Notes: a model not told the origin generated them from the letters alone. 64,000 nucleotides of DNA from an uncultured beta proteobacterium (GCA_903886975.1 CAISOB010000004.1:1-64000); one strand, 5' to 3'. Positions 11,547-24,553 are shown, counted from the first letter of the stretch. A program made the numbers and translations.

Positions 11547-11915
11547 TCAGCGGTTGAGCAGCAAGTCCGCGATGATACCCGTTGCGATGGCTACCAGCAC
11601 GAAATCGCCGCCGGTCTGGACCCAATGATAACCGCGCGGCGGGGCGCTGAGGTGGTGGCCGCGCCAGTCATCGACAACGTAGTGGCTGCTGCGGTATTCC
11701 TTCGGCATGCGCCCGCCCTTGTAGTATTCATGGTTGGGGCCAGCGCCTCTTTCGTCATGACCGCGGTCTCCGCGCTGATCGGACTCGTGTCCGTTGTTAT
11801 GTTCGACCCGCTCGTGGTTCCTGTCATTCTGATCGCCGCGGCCTTGCGCAAAAGCGATGCCGCTGGTGGCCAGCGATATCGCCACGAGGGCTGAAGCAAG
11901 TGTCTTGAGTTTCAT
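11547..11915 (-). CDS. RcnB family protein (secreted, predicted)
   Basis: Signal peptide, His/Asp/Gly-rich middle, then YKGGRMPKEYRSSHYVVDDWRGHHLSAPPRGYHWVQTGGDFVLVAIATGIIADLLLNR. Confidence 0.85.
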   Translation of the reverse strand: MKLKTLASALVAISLATSGIAFAQGRGDQNDRNHERVEHNNGHESDQRGDRGHDERGAGPNHEYYKGGRMPKEYRSSHYVVDDWRGHHLSAPPRGYHWVQTGGDFVLVAIATGIIADLLLNR

Positions 11916-12023
11916 CTAATACTCCGTGGAATTTGGAAGAGCCATCTTTGTCGCGCGCCGTCCTGCGCTGCGTGACAAATGAATGCTGGCGGAATTGGAC
12001 GATAGGCTGATGCGCCGCAATGG

Positions 12024-12043
12024 TCCGTGCGCTAGCGTACCGA
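12024..12043. promoter_or_regulatory. Crp-like palindromic site TCCGTGCGCTAGCGTACCGA upstream of the RcnB-like gene
   Basis: Shared motif; about 110 bp upstream of the 11915 start. Confidence 0.6.
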
Positions 12044-12201
12044 GAGCGGGGCGCCAGGCTGACGCCGATCCGGCTCAAGCGGCCTGCGCCGGCCGTTCGC
12101 CCTTGCTGCTGGCGTGCAGCGCCTGAGCTTGCGGAATCGGGAGCCGCCGCATGGTGTTGATCGGTGCCGCGGCATGACAGTCGCCGGTCAGCGCATCGTC
12201 T

Positions 12202-13611
12202 TCAATCGGCAGCGCCATGGCTGGGGTTCTGCCAGCCGCCGTCGGCGGCGATCAGCACGTCGGCCTGTGTCGGGCCCCAGCTGCCGCGCGCGTAGCATTG
12301 CACCGGCGGATAGTTGACGAGCACCGGCTCGACCGCGGCCCACGCGGCCTCGACGGCGTCCTCGCGGATGAACAGCGCGCCGTTGCCGGCCATTGCGTCG
12401 CCGAGCAGGCGCTCATAAGGCGTTTCCTCGCCCCGATGTTCATCGACGAGATAGAGTTCGCGCTGGTCGCCGATGAAATCCTTGCCCGTGCGCTTGACCC
12501 GCGCGGCAAGGGCGACCGCCGAAGTCGGCGCGAGGCGAAAGCGCAGATAGTTGGCCCGGCCGTCGACCGGCGCCGAATCGGCGAACAGGCGTTGCGGCGG
12601 CGGCTTGAGCTGGACGATGACCTCGGCTGCGGAGGCGCTGAGGAATTTCCCCGAACGCAAATACCACGGCACGCCTTCCCAGCGCCACGAATCGATGAAC
12701 AGACGCAGGGCGCAAAAGGTCTCGACGTCGGAATCGGGCGCCACGCCGGTTTCCTGGCGGTAGCCGGCGTACTGACCGCGCACGATGTCGGCGGGCTTCA
12801 GAGGCCGCATCGCGCGGAAGATGTCGGCGGTTTCGCCATGCACGGCGCCGAAGCCGCGGTAGGACGGCGGTTCCATGGCCAGCAGCGCGGCGATCTGGAA
12901 CAGATGGTTCTGGATCACGTCGCGCAGGCAGCCGGCGGTCTCGTAAAAGGCGCCGCGGCTGCCGACGCCGAAGTTCTCCGACAGGGTGATCTGCACGCTG
13001 GAGACGTAGTTGCGGTTCCAGATCGGCTCGAGAAAGGAATTGGCGAAGCGGAAATAGAGGATATTCATGATCGCTTCCTTGCCAAGAAAGTGATCGATGC
13101 GAAAGATCGAGTCTTCGGGGAATACCGAGAGCGTGATGCGATTGAGTTCGTGCGCCGAGGCGAGGTCGCGCCCAAAAGGCTTCTCGACAATGACGCGAGC
13201 ATTCGCCGCGAGGCCGGCCGCGCCGAGGCCCTCGATGACCGGTGCGAAAAGCGCCGGCGGGATGGCGAGGTAGTAAGCGGGCCGCTGCGCGCCTCCCAGC
13301 GCGGTTCTCAGGGCTTCGAAGGTCGAGGCCTCCTTGTAGTTGCCGCTGACATAGCTCAGTTTGGCGAGAAATTGGACGAGCGCCTGCGTATCGTCGATGC
13401 CGCCGGCTTCCTTGATGCTGTCGGTGGCCCGCTCGCGCAGCTGGTCAAGGGTCCATTTAGACGACGCGACGCCGATCACCGGAACGTCGAGCGCGCCGCG
13501 CTTGGCCATGGCATAGAGCGCCGGAAAGATCTTCTTGTGCGCGAGATCGCCAGTGACCCCGAACAGCACCAGGGCGTCGGAGTGCGCTGCGCCAGTGTTA
13601 GTCCCGTTCAT
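12202..13611 (-). CDS. zwf: Glucose-6-phosphate 1-dehydrogenase
   Basis: [54 protein letters not shown]. Confidence 0.97.
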   Translation of the reverse strand: MNGTNTGAAHSDALVLFGVTGDLAHKKIFPALYAMAKRGALDVPVIGVASSKWTLDQLRERATDSIKEAGGIDDTQALVQFLAKLSYVSGNYKEASTFEALRTALGGAQRPAYYLAIPPALFAPVIEGLGAAGLAANARVIVEKPFGRDLASAHELNRITLSVFPEDSIFRIDHFLGKEAIMNILYFRFANSFLEPIWNRNYVSSVQITLSENFGVGSRGAFYETAGCLRDVIQNHLFQIAALLAMEPPSYRGFGAVHGETADIFRAMRPLKPADIVRGQYAGYRQETGVAPDSDVETFCALRLFIDSWRWEGVPWYLRSGKFLSASAAEVIVQLKPPPQRLFADSAPVDGRANYLRFRLAPTSAVALAARVKRTGKDFIGDQRELYLVDEHRGEETPYERLLGDAMAGNGALFIREDAVEAAWAAVEPVLVNYPPVQCYARGSWGPTQADVLIAADGGWQNPSHGAAD

Positions 13612-13644
13612 ATTGTCCTCATCAAGTCGTGTTCGCGCTGCGCC

Positions 13645-15153
13645 TCAGGCAGCGGCAAAGTCGATGAATCCGCGCTGCACGTCGGTTCCCGCGAGGCGCA
13701 CGCGCAGCCGGTGGCCGACGTCGAGGCCGGCAAAACCTTTGATCAACCGGCCTTCGACCGGCGGCTTGGCGATGCGCACCCAGGTCCCCTTTTCGGCAGC
13801 ACCGGTGACGATGGCGTCGAACTCCTCGCCGATCCGGCCCGAGAGGAGCAGCGCCGCCGCCGATTTGCGCACGCGCCGCTCGACCTTGCTGGCGGCGTCC
13901 TCGCGTTCGGTGCAGTGGCGTGCGAGATCGGAGAGCTCGTCCGCGCCATAGGGTACCGGCGCGCCGGCCAGCGCGGCCTTGAGCAGGCGCTGCGTGATCA
14001 GGTCGGGATAGCGCCGGTTCGGCGCGGTCGAATGCGTGTAGTCCTTCACGGCGAGACCGAAGTGGCCGGGCGCATCGCCGCCCGGCAGGTCCACGACATA
14101 CTCGCCGCGGCCGATGAGCTTGATGATGGTCAGCGACAGGTCGGGGAATTTGTCGGGGTCGGCGGCGCGGCGGCTGACCAGAAAAGCTTCGAGCGCGACG
14201 GCGTCCGGCGATTTGGGCAAGTGTTCCCCGAAACCGGCCGCGACCTGGACGATGCGCTCCCAGCGTTCCGGCGAGCGCAGCACGCGGCGCAGCGAAGGCG
14301 ACTTTTTGCTGTCGAGGTAGCGGGTCGCGGCGCCGTTGGCGACGATCATGAAATTCTCGATCAATTGCGATGCGCGGTTCTTCTTGTCGAGTTCGAGGTC
14401 GGAGAGGACTTCGCCGGTAAACACCGGCCTGGCCTCGATGGTTTCGAGGCTTAGCGCCCCATGGGCATGGCGCTGCGCATCGAGCTGCTGGGCAACTTGG
14501 TCCTGGCTGCGCAGATTGTCAGCGAGATCCGACGAAGCGCCGATTCTCTGGGGCGCCGGGCCGGCGCCGGTGATCCACGCCGCGACGCTGTGGTAAGCGA
14601 GCTTCGCGTGGTTGCGCACGAGCGCGCGATAGATGTCCGATGCGACGAGTTTGCCATCGGCCGTGAACAGCATGTCGGCGATTACCGCGATCCTGTCCTG
14701 GTCTTCGTTCAATGAAGTGAAATCGGTCGACAGCGCCTCGGGCAGCATCGAAAAAATTGCCGCAGGCGTATAGACCGAGGTGGTGTTCGCCGCCGCGTGA
14801 TTGTCGATCGCCGATCCCTTGCGCACCAGCGCATCGACGTCGGCGACGGCGACGAGAATCCGCGTCTGGCCGTCGGCCAGCGGCTCGGCGACGGTGAGCT
14901 GGTCGAGGTCGCGCGAGTCGTCATTGTCAATCGAAGCCCACAGCCGGTCGCGCAGGTCGCGCAGCCCGGGGATCGCCGGCGCCGGCCCGGTTATCGTCGC
15001 CAGTTGCTGGCGGGCCGCCGGCGGAAAGTCGGCCTCGAGGCCGCGCTCGAGCATGGCCTTGCGCGCGATCGCGGCGAGCGTGGCGTGCTGGTTGCCGTGG
15101 AAGGAGTCCGGCGCCACATGCTGCGCGCCGCTTGGGTTGGTGGTGCTATCCAT
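13645..15153 (-). CDS. RNB domain-containing ribonuclease (RNase II family)
   Basis: DLRDRLWASIDNDDSRDLDQLTVAEPLADGQTRILVAVADVDALV; DYTHSTAPNRRYPDLITQRLLKA. Confidence 0.92.
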   Translation of the reverse strand: MDSTTNPSGAQHVAPDSFHGNQHATLAAIARKAMLERGLEADFPPAARQQLATITGPAPAIPGLRDLRDRLWASIDNDDSRDLDQLTVAEPLADGQTRILVAVADVDALVRKGSAIDNHAAANTTSVYTPAAIFSMLPEALSTDFTSLNEDQDRIAVIADMLFTADGKLVASDIYRALVRNHAKLAYHSVAAWITGAGPAPQRIGASSDLADNLRSQDQVAQQLDAQRHAHGALSLETIEARPVFTGEVLSDLELDKKNRASQLIENFMIVANGAATRYLDSKKSPSLRRVLRSPERWERIVQVAAGFGEHLPKSPDAVALEAFLVSRRAADPDKFPDLSLTIIKLIGRGEYVVDLPGGDAPGHFGLAVKDYTHSTAPNRRYPDLITQRLLKAALAGAPVPYGADELSDLARHCTEREDAASKVERRVRKSAAALLLSGRIGEEFDAIVTGAAEKGTWVRIAKPPVEGRLIKGFAGLDVGHRLRVRLAGTDVQRGFIDFAAA

Positions 15154-15204
15154 GATGTTCAGTTTTCTCCCCGGGCGGCATGCGCCCCGCTGTTTGCCCT
15201 GCCG

Positions 15205-17580
15205 CTAGTCGGCCCGCCTTGTCCATTTCCAGTTGCGGATTTCGGGCATGTCTTCGCCATAGGTATCGATGTAGCGCTTGTGCTCGGTCAGCTTGTCCTG
15301 CAGCCGCGATTTCAGGGCGGCGCCCTTGTCGCCGGTCTGCGGCAGGCGGTCGATGACATCCATCACCAAATGGAAACGATCGAGATCATTCAGCACCGTC
15401 ATATCGAAGGGCGTGGTGATCGTACCCTCTTCCTTGTAGCCGCGCACGTGGAAATTGTCGTGGTTGGTACGGCGATAGGTCAGGCGGTGGATCAGCCACG
15501 GGTAGGCGTGGAAGGCGAACACGACCGGTTTGTCGCGCGTGAACAGGGCGTCGAAATCGGGCTCGCTCAAGCCGTGCGGATGTTCGCTTTGCGGTTGCAG
15601 CTTCATCAGGTCGACGACGTTAACGACGCGGATTTTCAGCTCGGGCAGGTGCTCGCGCAGAATCGATACCGCGGCCAGGATTTCCAGCGTCGGCACGTCG
15701 CCGCAACAGGCCATCACCACATCCGGCTCGGAACCACTATCGTCGCTGGCCCATGGCCAGACGCCGATGCCCGCGGCGCAGTGCTTGACCGCGGCGTCCA
15801 TCGTGAGCCATTGCGGCGCCGGGTGCTTGCCGGCAATGACGACATTGACATAATGCCGGCTGCGCAGGCAATGATCGACGACCGAGAGCAGGCAGTTGGC
15901 ATCGGGCGGCAGGTAGACGCGCACGACTCCGGCCTTCTTGTTGACGACGTGGTCGATGAAACCCGGATCCTGATGCGTGAAGCCGTTGTGGTCCTGACGC
16001 CAGACATGCGAGGCGAGCAGGTAGTTCAGCGAAGCGATCTTGCGCCGCCAAGGCAGCTGCGCCGTGACCTTGAGCCATTTGGCATGCTGGTTGAACATCG
16101 AGTCGACGATGTGGATGAACGCCTCGTAGCAGTTGAACAGGCCGTGCCGGCCGGTGAGCAGATAGCCTTCGAGCCAGCCTTCGCACTGGTGCTCGCTGAG
16201 CATCGAATCGACGACGCGTCCCGAGGGGGCGAGGAATTCGTCGTTCGGCAGCCGTGCCGCGTCCCACTGGCGCGGGCTCGCTTCGAAGAGCGCGGTGAGG
16301 CCGTTGGACATCGTCTCGTCGGGTCCGAAGACGCGGAAGTTGCGCTGCTCCTGATTGAGTTTCGCAACGTCGCGCAGGAAAGGCCCGAGCACCCGCGTAT
16401 CGCCGATGCCGGGCGCTCCGGGCGCCGGCACCGCCGCGGCGTAGGCGCGAAAATCGGGTAGCTGCAGGTCGCGCAAAAGCAGGCCGCCGTTGGCGTGCGG
16501 ATTGGCGCCCATGCGCCGCTTGCCGGTCGGCGCGAGTTCGGCGAGTTCAGGGTTTAGCCGGCCTTGGGCGTCGAAGAGTTCCTGCGGCCGGTAACTCTGC
16601 AGCCAGTCTTCGAGCAGCTGCAGATGTTCGGGATGCGCGGCCGGATCGGAGAGCGGCACCTGGTGCGAACGGAAAGTGCCTTCGACCTGCAGGCCGTCGA
16701 CCACCTTCGGTCCGGTCCAGCCTTTCGGCGAAGCGAGGACGATCATCGGCCAACGCGGGCGCGTGGCGTCGCTCTGCGCGCGAGCTTTGGCCTGGATGGC
16801 CTTGATCTGCGCTACGGCCAGGTCGAGCGCCGTGGCCATGGCCTCGTGCATCAGGACAGGGTCATCGCCTTCGACGAAGATCGGCATCCAGCCATAGCCG
16901 CGCAGCAGCTGTTCGAGCTCCTCATGCGTGATGCGGGCGAGCAGTGTCGGGTTGGAGATCTTGTAACCGTTAAGATGCAGAATCGGCAGGACCGCGCCGT
17001 CGCTGACCGGATCGAGAAACTTGTTCGAATGCCAGGCGGTGGCGAGCGGCCCGGTTTCGGCTTCGCCGTCGCCGACGACGCAGGCGACGATCAGCTCTGG
17101 ATTGTCGAACACCGCGCCGAAGGAATGGCTGAGGGAATAGCCGAGCTCGCCGCCTTCGTGGATCGACCCCGGCGTCTCCGGCGCGGCGTGGCTGGGAATT
17201 CCACCGGGAAAGGAAAATTGCAAGAAGAGTTTGCGCAGGCCGGCTTCGTCCTGGCTGATGTCGGGATAGATCTCGCTATAGGTGCCTTCGAGATAGGTAT
17301 TCGCGACCACCGCCGGGCCGCCGTGCCCCGGGCCCGAAACATAGATCATGTCAAGATCGTATTCTTTGATGACGCGGTTAAGGTGCGCGTAAATGAAGTT
17401 TTGCCCGGGCGTCGTTCCCCAGTGGCCGAGCAGCATGCGTTTGACGTCAGATAGCGCCAGCGGCCGCTTCAAGAGTGGATTGTCGTAGAGGTAGATCTGG
17501 CCGACCGAGAGATAGTTGGCGGCGCGCCAGTATGCGTCGATGCGTAGCAGGAGTTCGGCATTCAGCGTGTTGGTTTTCAT
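15205..17580 (-). CDS. xfp: Phosphoketolase (xylulose-5-P/fructose-6-P type)
   Basis: [62 protein letters not shown]; 791 aa. Confidence 0.96.
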   Translation of the reverse strand: MKTNTLNAELLLRIDAYWRAANYLSVGQIYLYDNPLLKRPLALSDVKRMLLGHWGTTPGQNFIYAHLNRVIKEYDLDMIYVSGPGHGGPAVVANTYLEGTYSEIYPDISQDEAGLRKLFLQFSFPGGIPSHAAPETPGSIHEGGELGYSLSHSFGAVFDNPELIVACVVGDGEAETGPLATAWHSNKFLDPVSDGAVLPILHLNGYKISNPTLLARITHEELEQLLRGYGWMPIFVEGDDPVLMHEAMATALDLAVAQIKAIQAKARAQSDATRPRWPMIVLASPKGWTGPKVVDGLQVEGTFRSHQVPLSDPAAHPEHLQLLEDWLQSYRPQELFDAQGRLNPELAELAPTGKRRMGANPHANGGLLLRDLQLPDFRAYAAAVPAPGAPGIGDTRVLGPFLRDVAKLNQEQRNFRVFGPDETMSNGLTALFEASPRQWDAARLPNDEFLAPSGRVVDSMLSEHQCEGWLEGYLLTGRHGLFNCYEAFIHIVDSMFNQHAKWLKVTAQLPWRRKIASLNYLLASHVWRQDHNGFTHQDPGFIDHVVNKKAGVVRVYLPPDANCLLSVVDHCLRSRHYVNVVIAGKHPAPQWLTMDAAVKHCAAGIGVWPWASDDSGSEPDVVMACCGDVPTLEILAAVSILREHLPELKIRVVNVVDLMKLQPQSEHPHGLSEPDFDALFTRDKPVVFAFHAYPWLIHRLTYRRTNHDNFHVRGYKEEGTITTPFDMTVLNDLDRFHLVMDVIDRLPQTGDKGAALKSRLQDKLTEHKRYIDTYGEDMPEIRNWKWTRRAD

Positions 17581-17615
17581 GAGTTTCCAGGTTTAGGTCA
17601 AAGCTTCGCATCACC

Positions 17616-17678
17616 GTCATACCGGCGCACGCCGGTATCCAGCGCCACCATCTGGATTCGGGCTAGCGCCGGAATGAC
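17616..17678. repeat. Intergenic palindromic (REP/ERIC-like) element
   Basis: GTCATACCGGCGCACGCCGGTATCCAG-cgccaccat-CTGGATTCGGGCTAGCGCCGGAATGAC, 27-bp imperfect arms between xfp and glgP. Confidence 0.8.
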
Positions 17679-17692
17679 AAGTCCTCTAGGGG

Positions 17693-20242
17693 TCATCGCT
17701 GCCACAAGATATACGACGCCTCGAGCGGGACGGCCACGCCGTCGCGCTGCGGCAGCACGCGCGGCGTATAGTCGTTCGTCGAGCGCAGCGCCGGAACGCT
17801 GGCGCGATAGGCATAGGCGTTGATTGCGCCGCCGACAAGTTGCCGCGTGCGCTGCATCTCGACGCGTTCCGGCGCGCCGCCATTGATGCCGTCGGCATAA
17901 AGTTCGACGCGCACGGCCTGCGGATCGAGATCGCCGAAATAAAGCTGTGTCTCGAATATATGTTGGTCGCCGTCGGTCGTCGACGTCACGTCGCCGAAGC
18001 GCAGCGCCGCCCAGTGCTGTCCGAGCGCCTGCCGCCAATCGAGCAGATCGACGCCGGCGTGGCCCTTGTCGGCGGCCCGCTCGCGGTAGGCCGCAGCGGC
18101 CGGCAGGTAGAAACTTTCGCAGTATTCGCGTACCGCCCGATCGGCCGAATAGCGCGGCGTCAAGCGCGCCATGCTCTCGCGCATGCGCGCCACCCAGGCG
18201 GTCGGGATGCCCTGCGCATCGCGCGCATAGAACTCGGGGACCACCTCGTTCTCGAGCAATGCGTAGAGCGCTTCGGCGTCGGCTGCGTCAGTGGCCGGAT
18301 CGTCGCCGTGCTCCTGTCCGTCGCCGAGCGCCCAGCCCAGTTCCGGGGCATAGGCTTCGGCCCACCAGCCATCGAGCACCGAGAGATTGATGCCGCCGTT
18401 GACCAGCATCTTCATGCCGCTCGTGCCGCAGGCTTCCCAGGGGCGGCGCGGCGTATTGAGCCAGACATCGACGCCCTGCACCAGATGCTCGGTCAGATGC
18501 ATGTCGTAGTCAGCGAGGAAGATCACATGCGCGCGGGCTTCGGTGCGGCGAATGAAATTCGTCCATTGGCAGATCAGCGCCTGCCCGGCAAGGTCGGCGG
18601 GATGCGCCTTGCCGGCCATGATCAGCTGCACCGGCCGCTGCGGGTTGCTGAGCAGGCGCAGCAGCCGCTCGGGGTCGCGCAGCAGCAGGTTCGGCCGCTT
18701 GTAGGTGGCGAAGCGGCGGGCAAATCCCAGGGTCAGGGCGCCGGGGTCGAACATCTGTTGCGCCCTTTCGGCTTCGCTGCTTGAGCTGCCCGAGACGGCC
18801 AGTTGCCGCGACAACTGTGCTCGGACGAAGTCGACGAAGGCTTTGCTGGCGTCGGTGCGAAATTCCCAGAGCCGGGCATCGGAAATTTCGCGGATATCCT
18901 TCATCAGCGTTTCCGAAGTTCCGTGCCAGCGATTCTTGCCGCAGTTTTCCGTCCATAGCGCGTCGGCCGCCGCCGAATCCCAGGTCGGCATGTGCACGCC
19001 GTTGGTCACGTGGCCGATCGGGATTTCATTGCACGGCCAGTGCGGGAAGAGCGGCGCGAAGAGATTGCGGCTGACTTCGCCGTGCAGGCGGCTCACGCCA
19101 TTGACTGCGCCGCTGCCGCGGATCGCCAGGTAGGCCATATTGAAGGGCTCGCTCGCATCGTCAGGATTCTGGCGGCCGAGCGCCAGCAGATCGTGCAGTG
19201 GAATACCCAGCCGCTTTTCGGCGTAGCGGCCGAGATAGGGTTCGACGAGCGCCGGCGTGAAGCGGTCAAAACCGGCGGCGACCGCGGTGTGCGTCGTGAA
19301 TAGGTTGCCGGCGCGGGTGACGGCGAGCGCGGTGGCGAAGGGCTGGCCGTTCACCTGCATGAAGTCGCAGGCGCGTTCGAGCACCGCGAAGGCCGCGTGG
19401 CCTTCGTTCAGATGGCAGACTTCCGGCGCGATGCCCAAGAGCCGCAACAGGCGCCAGCCGCCGATGCCGAGCAGGAGTTCCTGCTTGAGGCGCAGCTCGC
19501 TGCCGCCGCCATAGAGTTCGCTGGTGATGCCGCGATGCACCGGGTAGTTGGCGGCGTCGTTGCTGTCGAGCAGATAGAGCCGCACACGGCCGACCTGGGC
19601 CTGCCAGGCGCGCAGCCAGACCGAATAGCCGGGCAGGGCGATTTCCAGGCGCAGCCATTCGCCATTTTGGTTGCGCAACGGTGTGATCGGCAACTGCCCC
19701 GGGTCGTTGTAGGGATAGAGCGCCAGCTGCGCGCCGTCCTTGTCGATTTCCTGGCGGAAGTATCCCTGCTGATAAAGCAGGCCGACCCCGACGACCGGGA
19801 CGCCGAGGTCGTTGGCCGCCTTGAGCTGATCGCCGGCAACGTTGCCGAGGCCGCCCGAGTAAATCGGCAAGGCCTCGCTCAACATGAATTCCATGCTGAA
19901 ATAAGCGACGCAAGTCAATGGCGATTGCGCATGGGTATTCTGAAACCATGCGGGCGATGCCGCGGCGTCGCGTCGCGCCTGTCGCAGATCGTCGACCACC
20001 TTGCGAAAATCCGGATCGGCAAGCGTCGCCTGCAGCTTGTCGCGCGCCACCGTCTGCAGGACGACCCAGGGATTGCGTGTCAGGTCCCAGAGCACCGGGT
20101 CGAGCCGGCGCCACAGGGGATCAGTCGCGTGGTTCCACGACGAATGCAGGTCGAGGGCGAGTTCGGAGAGCGCATCGAAACCCTCGACGTCGGTGGACAT
20201 GAAATGCTCTTTCGGATGGCGGATCTGCGTTTTCTTTTTCAT
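17693..20242 (-). CDS. glgP: Alpha-glucan (glycogen) phosphorylase
   Basis: [81 protein letters not shown]. Confidence 0.96.
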   Translation of the reverse strand: MKKKTQIRHPKEHFMSTDVEGFDALSELALDLHSSWNHATDPLWRRLDPVLWDLTRNPWVVLQTVARDKLQATLADPDFRKVVDDLRQARRDAAASPAWFQNTHAQSPLTCVAYFSMEFMLSEALPIYSGGLGNVAGDQLKAANDLGVPVVGVGLLYQQGYFRQEIDKDGAQLALYPYNDPGQLPITPLRNQNGEWLRLEIALPGYSVWLRAWQAQVGRVRLYLLDSNDAANYPVHRGITSELYGGGSELRLKQELLLGIGGWRLLRLLGIAPEVCHLNEGHAAFAVLERACDFMQVNGQPFATALAVTRAGNLFTTHTAVAAGFDRFTPALVEPYLGRYAEKRLGIPLHDLLALGRQNPDDASEPFNMAYLAIRGSGAVNGVSRLHGEVSRNLFAPLFPHWPCNEIPIGHVTNGVHMPTWDSAAADALWTENCGKNRWHGTSETLMKDIREISDARLWEFRTDASKAFVDFVRAQLSRQLAVSGSSSSEAERAQQMFDPGALTLGFARRFATYKRPNLLLRDPERLLRLLSNPQRPVQLIMAGKAHPADLAGQALICQWTNFIRRTEARAHVIFLADYDMHLTEHLVQGVDVWLNTPRRPWEACGTSGMKMLVNGGINLSVLDGWWAEAYAPELGWALGDGQEHGDDPATDAADAEALYALLENEVVPEFYARDAQGIPTAWVARMRESMARLTPRYSADRAVREYCESFYLPAAAAYRERAADKGHAGVDLLDWRQALGQHWAALRFGDVTSTTDGDQHIFETQLYFGDLDPQAVRVELYADGINGGAPERVEMQRTRQLVGGAINAYAYRASVPALRSTNDYTPRVLPQRDGVAVPLEASYILWQR

Positions 20243-21927
20243 GGTGTCGTCGATTCTCCAGGGGTCGCCAGCGCCGCGCTGACGATGGCTTGCGCTTCTT
20301 CGAAGATGAGCTTCAAGTGATCGGTTCCGTGGAAACTTTCAGCGTAGATCTTGTAAATGTCTTCAGTGCCCGAGGGGCGTGCGGCAAACCAGCCGCCGCC
20401 GCTCACCACCTTGAGGCCGCCGATCGGCGCCTGGTTGCCGGGCGCGTGCGTGAGAATCCGCGTTATCTTTTCGCCGGCGAGCATCGCCGAGTGGACCTGC
20501 GCCGGCGCGAGTTGCGCCAGCCGGCGTTTTTCCTCGGGCGTCGCCGGCGCGTCGCGGCGTTCGAAAAGCGATTCGCCGAACTCGCGCGCGAGCTCAGCGT
20601 AAATGACGCCGGGATCGCGGCCGAGGCGTGCGGTGATTTCGGCGGCCAGAAGTGCGGGGACGATGCCGTCCTTGTCAGTGGTCCACACGCTGCCGTCGAG
20701 GCGCAGAAAGGAGGCCCCCGCGCTCTCCTCGCCACCGAAGCCGAGCGAGCCGTCGAGCAGGCCATTGACAAACCATTTGAAACCGACCGGCACCTCGTAA
20801 AGCTTGAGGCCGAGTTTGGCCGCAACACGATCGATGATCTGGCTGCTGACGACCGTCTTGCCGACCGCCGCGCGGCCCCAGCGGGGCCGTTGCTGGAACA
20901 GATAGAAAATGGCCACGGCCAGATAATGATTGGGCGGCAGCAGGCCGGCGCTGCGCGTGACGATGCCGTGCCGGTCGTGATCGGTATCGCAGGCAAAGGC
21001 GATATCGTAGTCGTCCTTCATGGCGATCAGCCTGTGCATGGCGTAGGTCGAAGAGGGATCCATGCGGATGCGACCGTCCCAATCGACGCTCATGAAACGG
21101 AAAGTCGGGTCGACGACCGCATTGACTACCGTCAGCGACAATCGGTAGCGCTCGGCAATGGCCGGCCAGTAATGCACGCCCGCCCCGCCGAGCGGATCGA
21201 CGCCAATGCGCAGGCTGGCGCCGCGAATGACGTCCATGTCGATGACGCGGCCAAGATCGTTCACGTAGGCATTGAGGAAGTCGTAATGATGCGTGGTGCC
21301 GGCGACTAGCGCTTTGGCGTAAGGAATCCGCTGCACGCCCTCGAGGCCATTTTCGAGATAGGCATTGGCCTGTGTCGCGATCCATTCGGTGACATCGGTG
21401 TCGGCCGGGCCGCCGTTCGGCGGGTTGTACTTGAAGCCGCCATCGTCGGGTGGATTGTGCGACGGCGTAATGACGATGCCATCGGCAAGCCCGCTCGTGC
21501 GGCCGCGGTTGTGCGCGAGTATCGCGTGCGAAATGACCGGCGTCGGCGTGTATTCGTTGTATCCGTCGTTTTCGGCGAGCATCAGTTCGACGCCGTTGGC
21601 CGCCAGCACTTCGACCGCGCTGGCGCAGGCCGGCACCGACAGCGCGTGCGTATCGATGCCGAGGAAGAGCGGGCCGTCAATGCCCTGGCGCTTGCGGTAA
21701 TCGCAAATCGCCTGGCTGATGGCCAGCACATGCCATTCGTTGAAGCTGTTGGTCAATGACGAACCGCGATGGCCCGAGGTGCCGAAAGCCACGCGCTGTT
21801 CCGCGACGGAAAAGTCGGGCAGGCCCGAGTAGTAGGCCGAGACCAGTCGCGGCACGTCGACCAGCATGGCTGGCGTCGCGGGCTGGCCGGCAAGCGGACT
21901 GATCCGATTCGGCGTGTCTTTATCCAC
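20239..21927 (-). CDS. pgm: Phosphoglucomutase (alpha-D-glucose phosphate-specific)
   Basis: [68 protein letters not shown]. Confidence 0.97.
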   Translation of the reverse strand: MDKDTPNRISPLAGQPATPAMLVDVPRLVSAYYSGLPDFSVAEQRVAFGTSGHRGSSLTNSFNEWHVLAISQAICDYRKRQGIDGPLFLGIDTHALSVPACASAVEVLAANGVELMLAENDGYNEYTPTPVISHAILAHNRGRTSGLADGIVITPSHNPPDDGGFKYNPPNGGPADTDVTEWIATQANAYLENGLEGVQRIPYAKALVAGTTHHYDFLNAYVNDLGRVIDMDVIRGASLRIGVDPLGGAGVHYWPAIAERYRLSLTVVNAVVDPTFRFMSVDWDGRIRMDPSSTYAMHRLIAMKDDYDIAFACDTDHDRHGIVTRSAGLLPPNHYLAVAIFYLFQQRPRWGRAAVGKTVVSSQIIDRVAAKLGLKLYEVPVGFKWFVNGLLDGSLGFGGEESAGASFLRLDGSVWTTDKDGIVPALLAAEITARLGRDPGVIYAELAREFGESLFERRDAPATPEEKRRLAQLAPAQVHSAMLAGEKITRILTHAPGNQAPIGGLKVVSGGGWFAARPSGTEDIYKIYAESFHGTDHLKLIFEEAQAIVSAALATPGESTTP

Positions 21928-22639
21928 TGGCGGCCTTTCCTCTTTCCTTGCCCAATGCTGCAGGTCGCGCTTTGAAGCCGTCGCGATAATCGTAGTTGCG
22001 CAGATCGCCGATACGGTCGATCGACAGGTCGGCCGGCGGATAGGCGGAAACGATTTGCGCGTCGAGCGCGTAATGCCCCTGGCGCGGGAATACCGTGGTC
22101 AACCTCTTCTTGAGGACCTTCTTCATCGCCGCCAGAATGCGCAGCTTGTCATCGACCATGACGTAATGGCGCGCCGGGTAGCGCTGCCGGACGTCATCCA
22201 GCATCTCTTCCTTGTGGATGTAGATCAGCACCCGGCCTTCGACCGCGCCCCACAGTCCCGAGCGCTGCACCTTGAGCGGCTGGAAGACGACGTCGCCGTC
22301 GGACAGGATCACCGTCGGGCCCCAGCGGCGAAGATGCGCAATGGTTTCGAGTGCGCCCGGATAGAGGCGATCGGTGAACGGGTAATCGACGAGGAATGAC
22401 GACATCTGCAGCAGCGCGGGATCGTTGACCGCGCCCAGGCGGTAACGCTGCAAGGCGCCGAGATAATCCGCGTAGCCGAGTTCGTGGCGCAATGTTTCGA
22501 AGATGGCCCAGTAGCGGTCGCGCTCGGCGGCGCCGAATTCGCGGGCCAGATGCCGCATCAGATCGTTCTGCACGCAATCGTTGTCGAGCAGGGTGTTATC
22601 CACATCGAGCAGGAAGACAAGGTCGCTTGGAGGATTCAT
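21920..22639 (-). CDS. HAD family hydrolase
   Basis: [24 protein letters not shown] (HAD motif I DVDNT) and downstream [13 protein letters not shown]. Confidence 0.88.
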   Translation of the reverse strand: MNPPSDLVFLLDVDNTLLDNDCVQNDLMRHLAREFGAAERDRYWAIFETLRHELGYADYLGALQRYRLGAVNDPALLQMSSFLVDYPFTDRLYPGALETIAHLRRWGPTVILSDGDVVFQPLKVQRSGLWGAVEGRVLIYIHKEEMLDDVRQRYPARHYVMVDDKLRILAAMKKVLKKRLTTVFPRQGHYALDAQIVSAYPPADLSIDRIGDLRNYDYRDGFKARPAALGKERGKAASG

Positions 22640-22640
22640 T

Positions 22641-23687
22641 TCAGCCCGCCTGCCGCGGTTTCGAGTATTTCTCGTCGTGCCCGCCAAACTGCTTGCGCAT
22701 GGCCGACAGCACCCGGTTGGCGAAATCCGCTTCGCCGCGCGAGCTGAAACGTTCGTAAAGTGCGGCGCTCAGCACCGGCGCCGGTACGGCTTCGTCGATC
22801 GCCGCGGCGATTGTCCACCGTCCCTCGCCGGAATCCGAGACCAGGCCGGCGTAGTCCTTAAGCTCGGCGTCGCCGAGCAGCGAAGTCGCGGTCAGGTCGA
22901 GCAGCCATGAGGCGATCACGCTGCCGCGACGCCAGAGTTCGGCGATTTGCGGCAGGTCGAAGTCGTATTGATAGTACTGCGGTTCGCGCAGCGGCGTCGT
23001 TTCGGCATCCACCACCGCGGCCTGTTCGCCGGCGCCGGCATGGCGCAGGATGTTCAGGCCTTCGGCATAGGCGGCCATCAGGCCGTATTCGATGCCGTTG
23101 TGCACCATCTTGACGAAGTGGCCAGCGCCGTTCGCACCGCAATGCAGATAGCCGCTTTCCGCGGCGTCCGCAGCGCCTTCGCGGCCGGGCGTGCGCGACG
23201 CCGCGCCAACGCCGGGCGCGATGCTCTTGAAGATCGGTTCGAGCGTCTTCACGATTTCGGACTCGCCGCCGATCATCAGGCAATAGCCTCGCTCGAGCCC
23301 GAATACCCCGCCGCTGGTGCCGCAATCGACGTAATGGATTCCCTTCTGCTTGAGTACCTTGGCCCTTTCGATATCGTCGCGGTAGTAGCTATTGCCGCCG
23401 TCGATGATAACGTCATTATACTCGAGGCGTGCAGCGACCGCTTCGATCGCTTCGCCGGTGACCCCGGCCGGAACCATCAGCCAAACGGCGCGCGGCTTGG
23501 CCAGTTTGGCGACCAGGTCGTCTATCGACGTGCAGCCCGCGATTCCCGGGCCGGCGATCCTTTCCACGCTGGCCGCATTGACGTCGAACACCACGCATTC
23601 GTGGCCGGCCTTCGCCAGCCGCTGCGCGAGGCTCGCTCCCATGCGTCCCAGTCCGATCAGGCCGAGTTGCATCCGCGCTCTCCTCAC
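22641..23687 (-). CDS. gnd: 6-phosphogluconate dehydrogenase (decarboxylating)
   Basis: [75 protein letters not shown]. Confidence 0.95.
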   Translation of the reverse strand: MRRARMQLGLIGLGRMGASLAQRLAKAGHECVVFDVNAASVERIAGPGIAGCTSIDDLVAKLAKPRAVWLMVPAGVTGEAIEAVAARLEYNDVIIDGGNSYYRDDIERAKVLKQKGIHYVDCGTSGGVFGLERGYCLMIGGESEIVKTLEPIFKSIAPGVGAASRTPGREGAADAAESGYLHCGANGAGHFVKMVHNGIEYGLMAAYAEGLNILRHAGAGEQAAVVDAETTPLREPQYYQYDFDLPQIAELWRRGSVIASWLLDLTATSLLGDAELKDYAGLVSDSGEGRWTIAAAIDEAVPAPVLSAALYERFSSRGEADFANRVLSAMRKQFGGHDEKYSKPRQAG

Positions 23688-24553
23688 TTCACCAATTGTT
23701 TGCGGATCGCCTGTAATTCGCGGTGGCGTTCCGTGGTCGTTTTCGGATAGGACATCTTGAGGTCCTTGAACAGGTCAAGGATGATCTGCGAAACGATCAG
23801 TCGGGCACTCTGCTTGTCATCGGCAGGGACGACATACCAGGGCGCGTCGGCCGTGCTCGTCGCGCTCAGGCAGGCTTCATAGGCTTGCATGTAAAGCGGC
23901 CAGCATTTGCGCTCAGCGATATCGGCGGCGCCGAATTTCCAGTTCTTGTCCGGTTCGTCGATGCGCTCGAGGAAGCGCTTGCGCTGTTCGTCGCGCGACA
24001 GGTGCAGAAAGAACTTGATGACGCGCGTGCCGTTGCGGTGCAGATGGGCTTCAAGATCCACGATCGAGCGATAGCGTTCTTCCCAGAACGTATTCTCCGC
24101 CGGCGCCTTCGCCACCAGCCCCTGGCTGACGAGAATCTCCGGATGCACGCGAACGACCAGCACATCCTCGTAGTAGGAGCGATTGAAGATGCCGATCCGC
24201 CCACGCTCGGGCAGCCGGCAGGTCGAGCGCCAGAGAAAATCGTGCTGCAGTTCTTCCGCGCTCGGCTGCTTGAAACTGAAGACCTCGCAGCCCTGCGGGT
24301 TGACGCCGGACATCACATGGCGGATGGCACCGTCTTTTCCGGCGGCGTCCATGCCCTGGAAGATGATCAGCACGGCCCGGCGGTCCGCCGCGTAATGCAG
24401 GGCTTGCAGCGAACTCAAGGCTTCGATATGCGTGGCCAGAAGCTTGCGATATTCCTTCTTCGACTTGTAGGCGGGCGGCACCCGTGTCGGCCACTTGCCG
24501 AGGCTCACTTGCGTGCCGGCGGGCACGCGGAAATCTTTCGAACTGATTTTCAT
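23684..24553 (-). CDS. Polyphosphate kinase 2 family protein
   Basis: [69 protein letters not shown]. Start MKISSKDF chosen at 24553 over upstream 24610. Confidence 0.94.
   Translation of the reverse strand: MKISSKDFRVPAGTQVSLGKWPTRVPPAYKSKKEYRKLLATHIEALSSLQALHYAADRRAVLIIFQGMDAAGKDGAIRHVMSGVNPQGCEVFSFKQPSAEELQHDFLWRSTCRLPERGRIGIFNRSYYEDVLVVRVHPEILVSQGLVAKAPAENTFWEERYRSIVDLEAHLHRNGTRVIKFFLHLSRDEQRKRFLERIDEPDKNWKFGAADIAERKCWPLYMQAYEACLSATSTADAPWYVVPADDKQSARLIVSQIILDLFKDLKMSYPKTTTERHRELQAIRKQLVK

Noticed and set aside
12217-14454. 745-aa plus-strand ORF opposite zwf and the RNB gene
   Set aside because: Antisense of two well-supported genes, composition bias only.
14797-16461. 554-aa plus-strand ORF opposite xfp
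   Set aside because: Shadow ORF of phosphoketolase.
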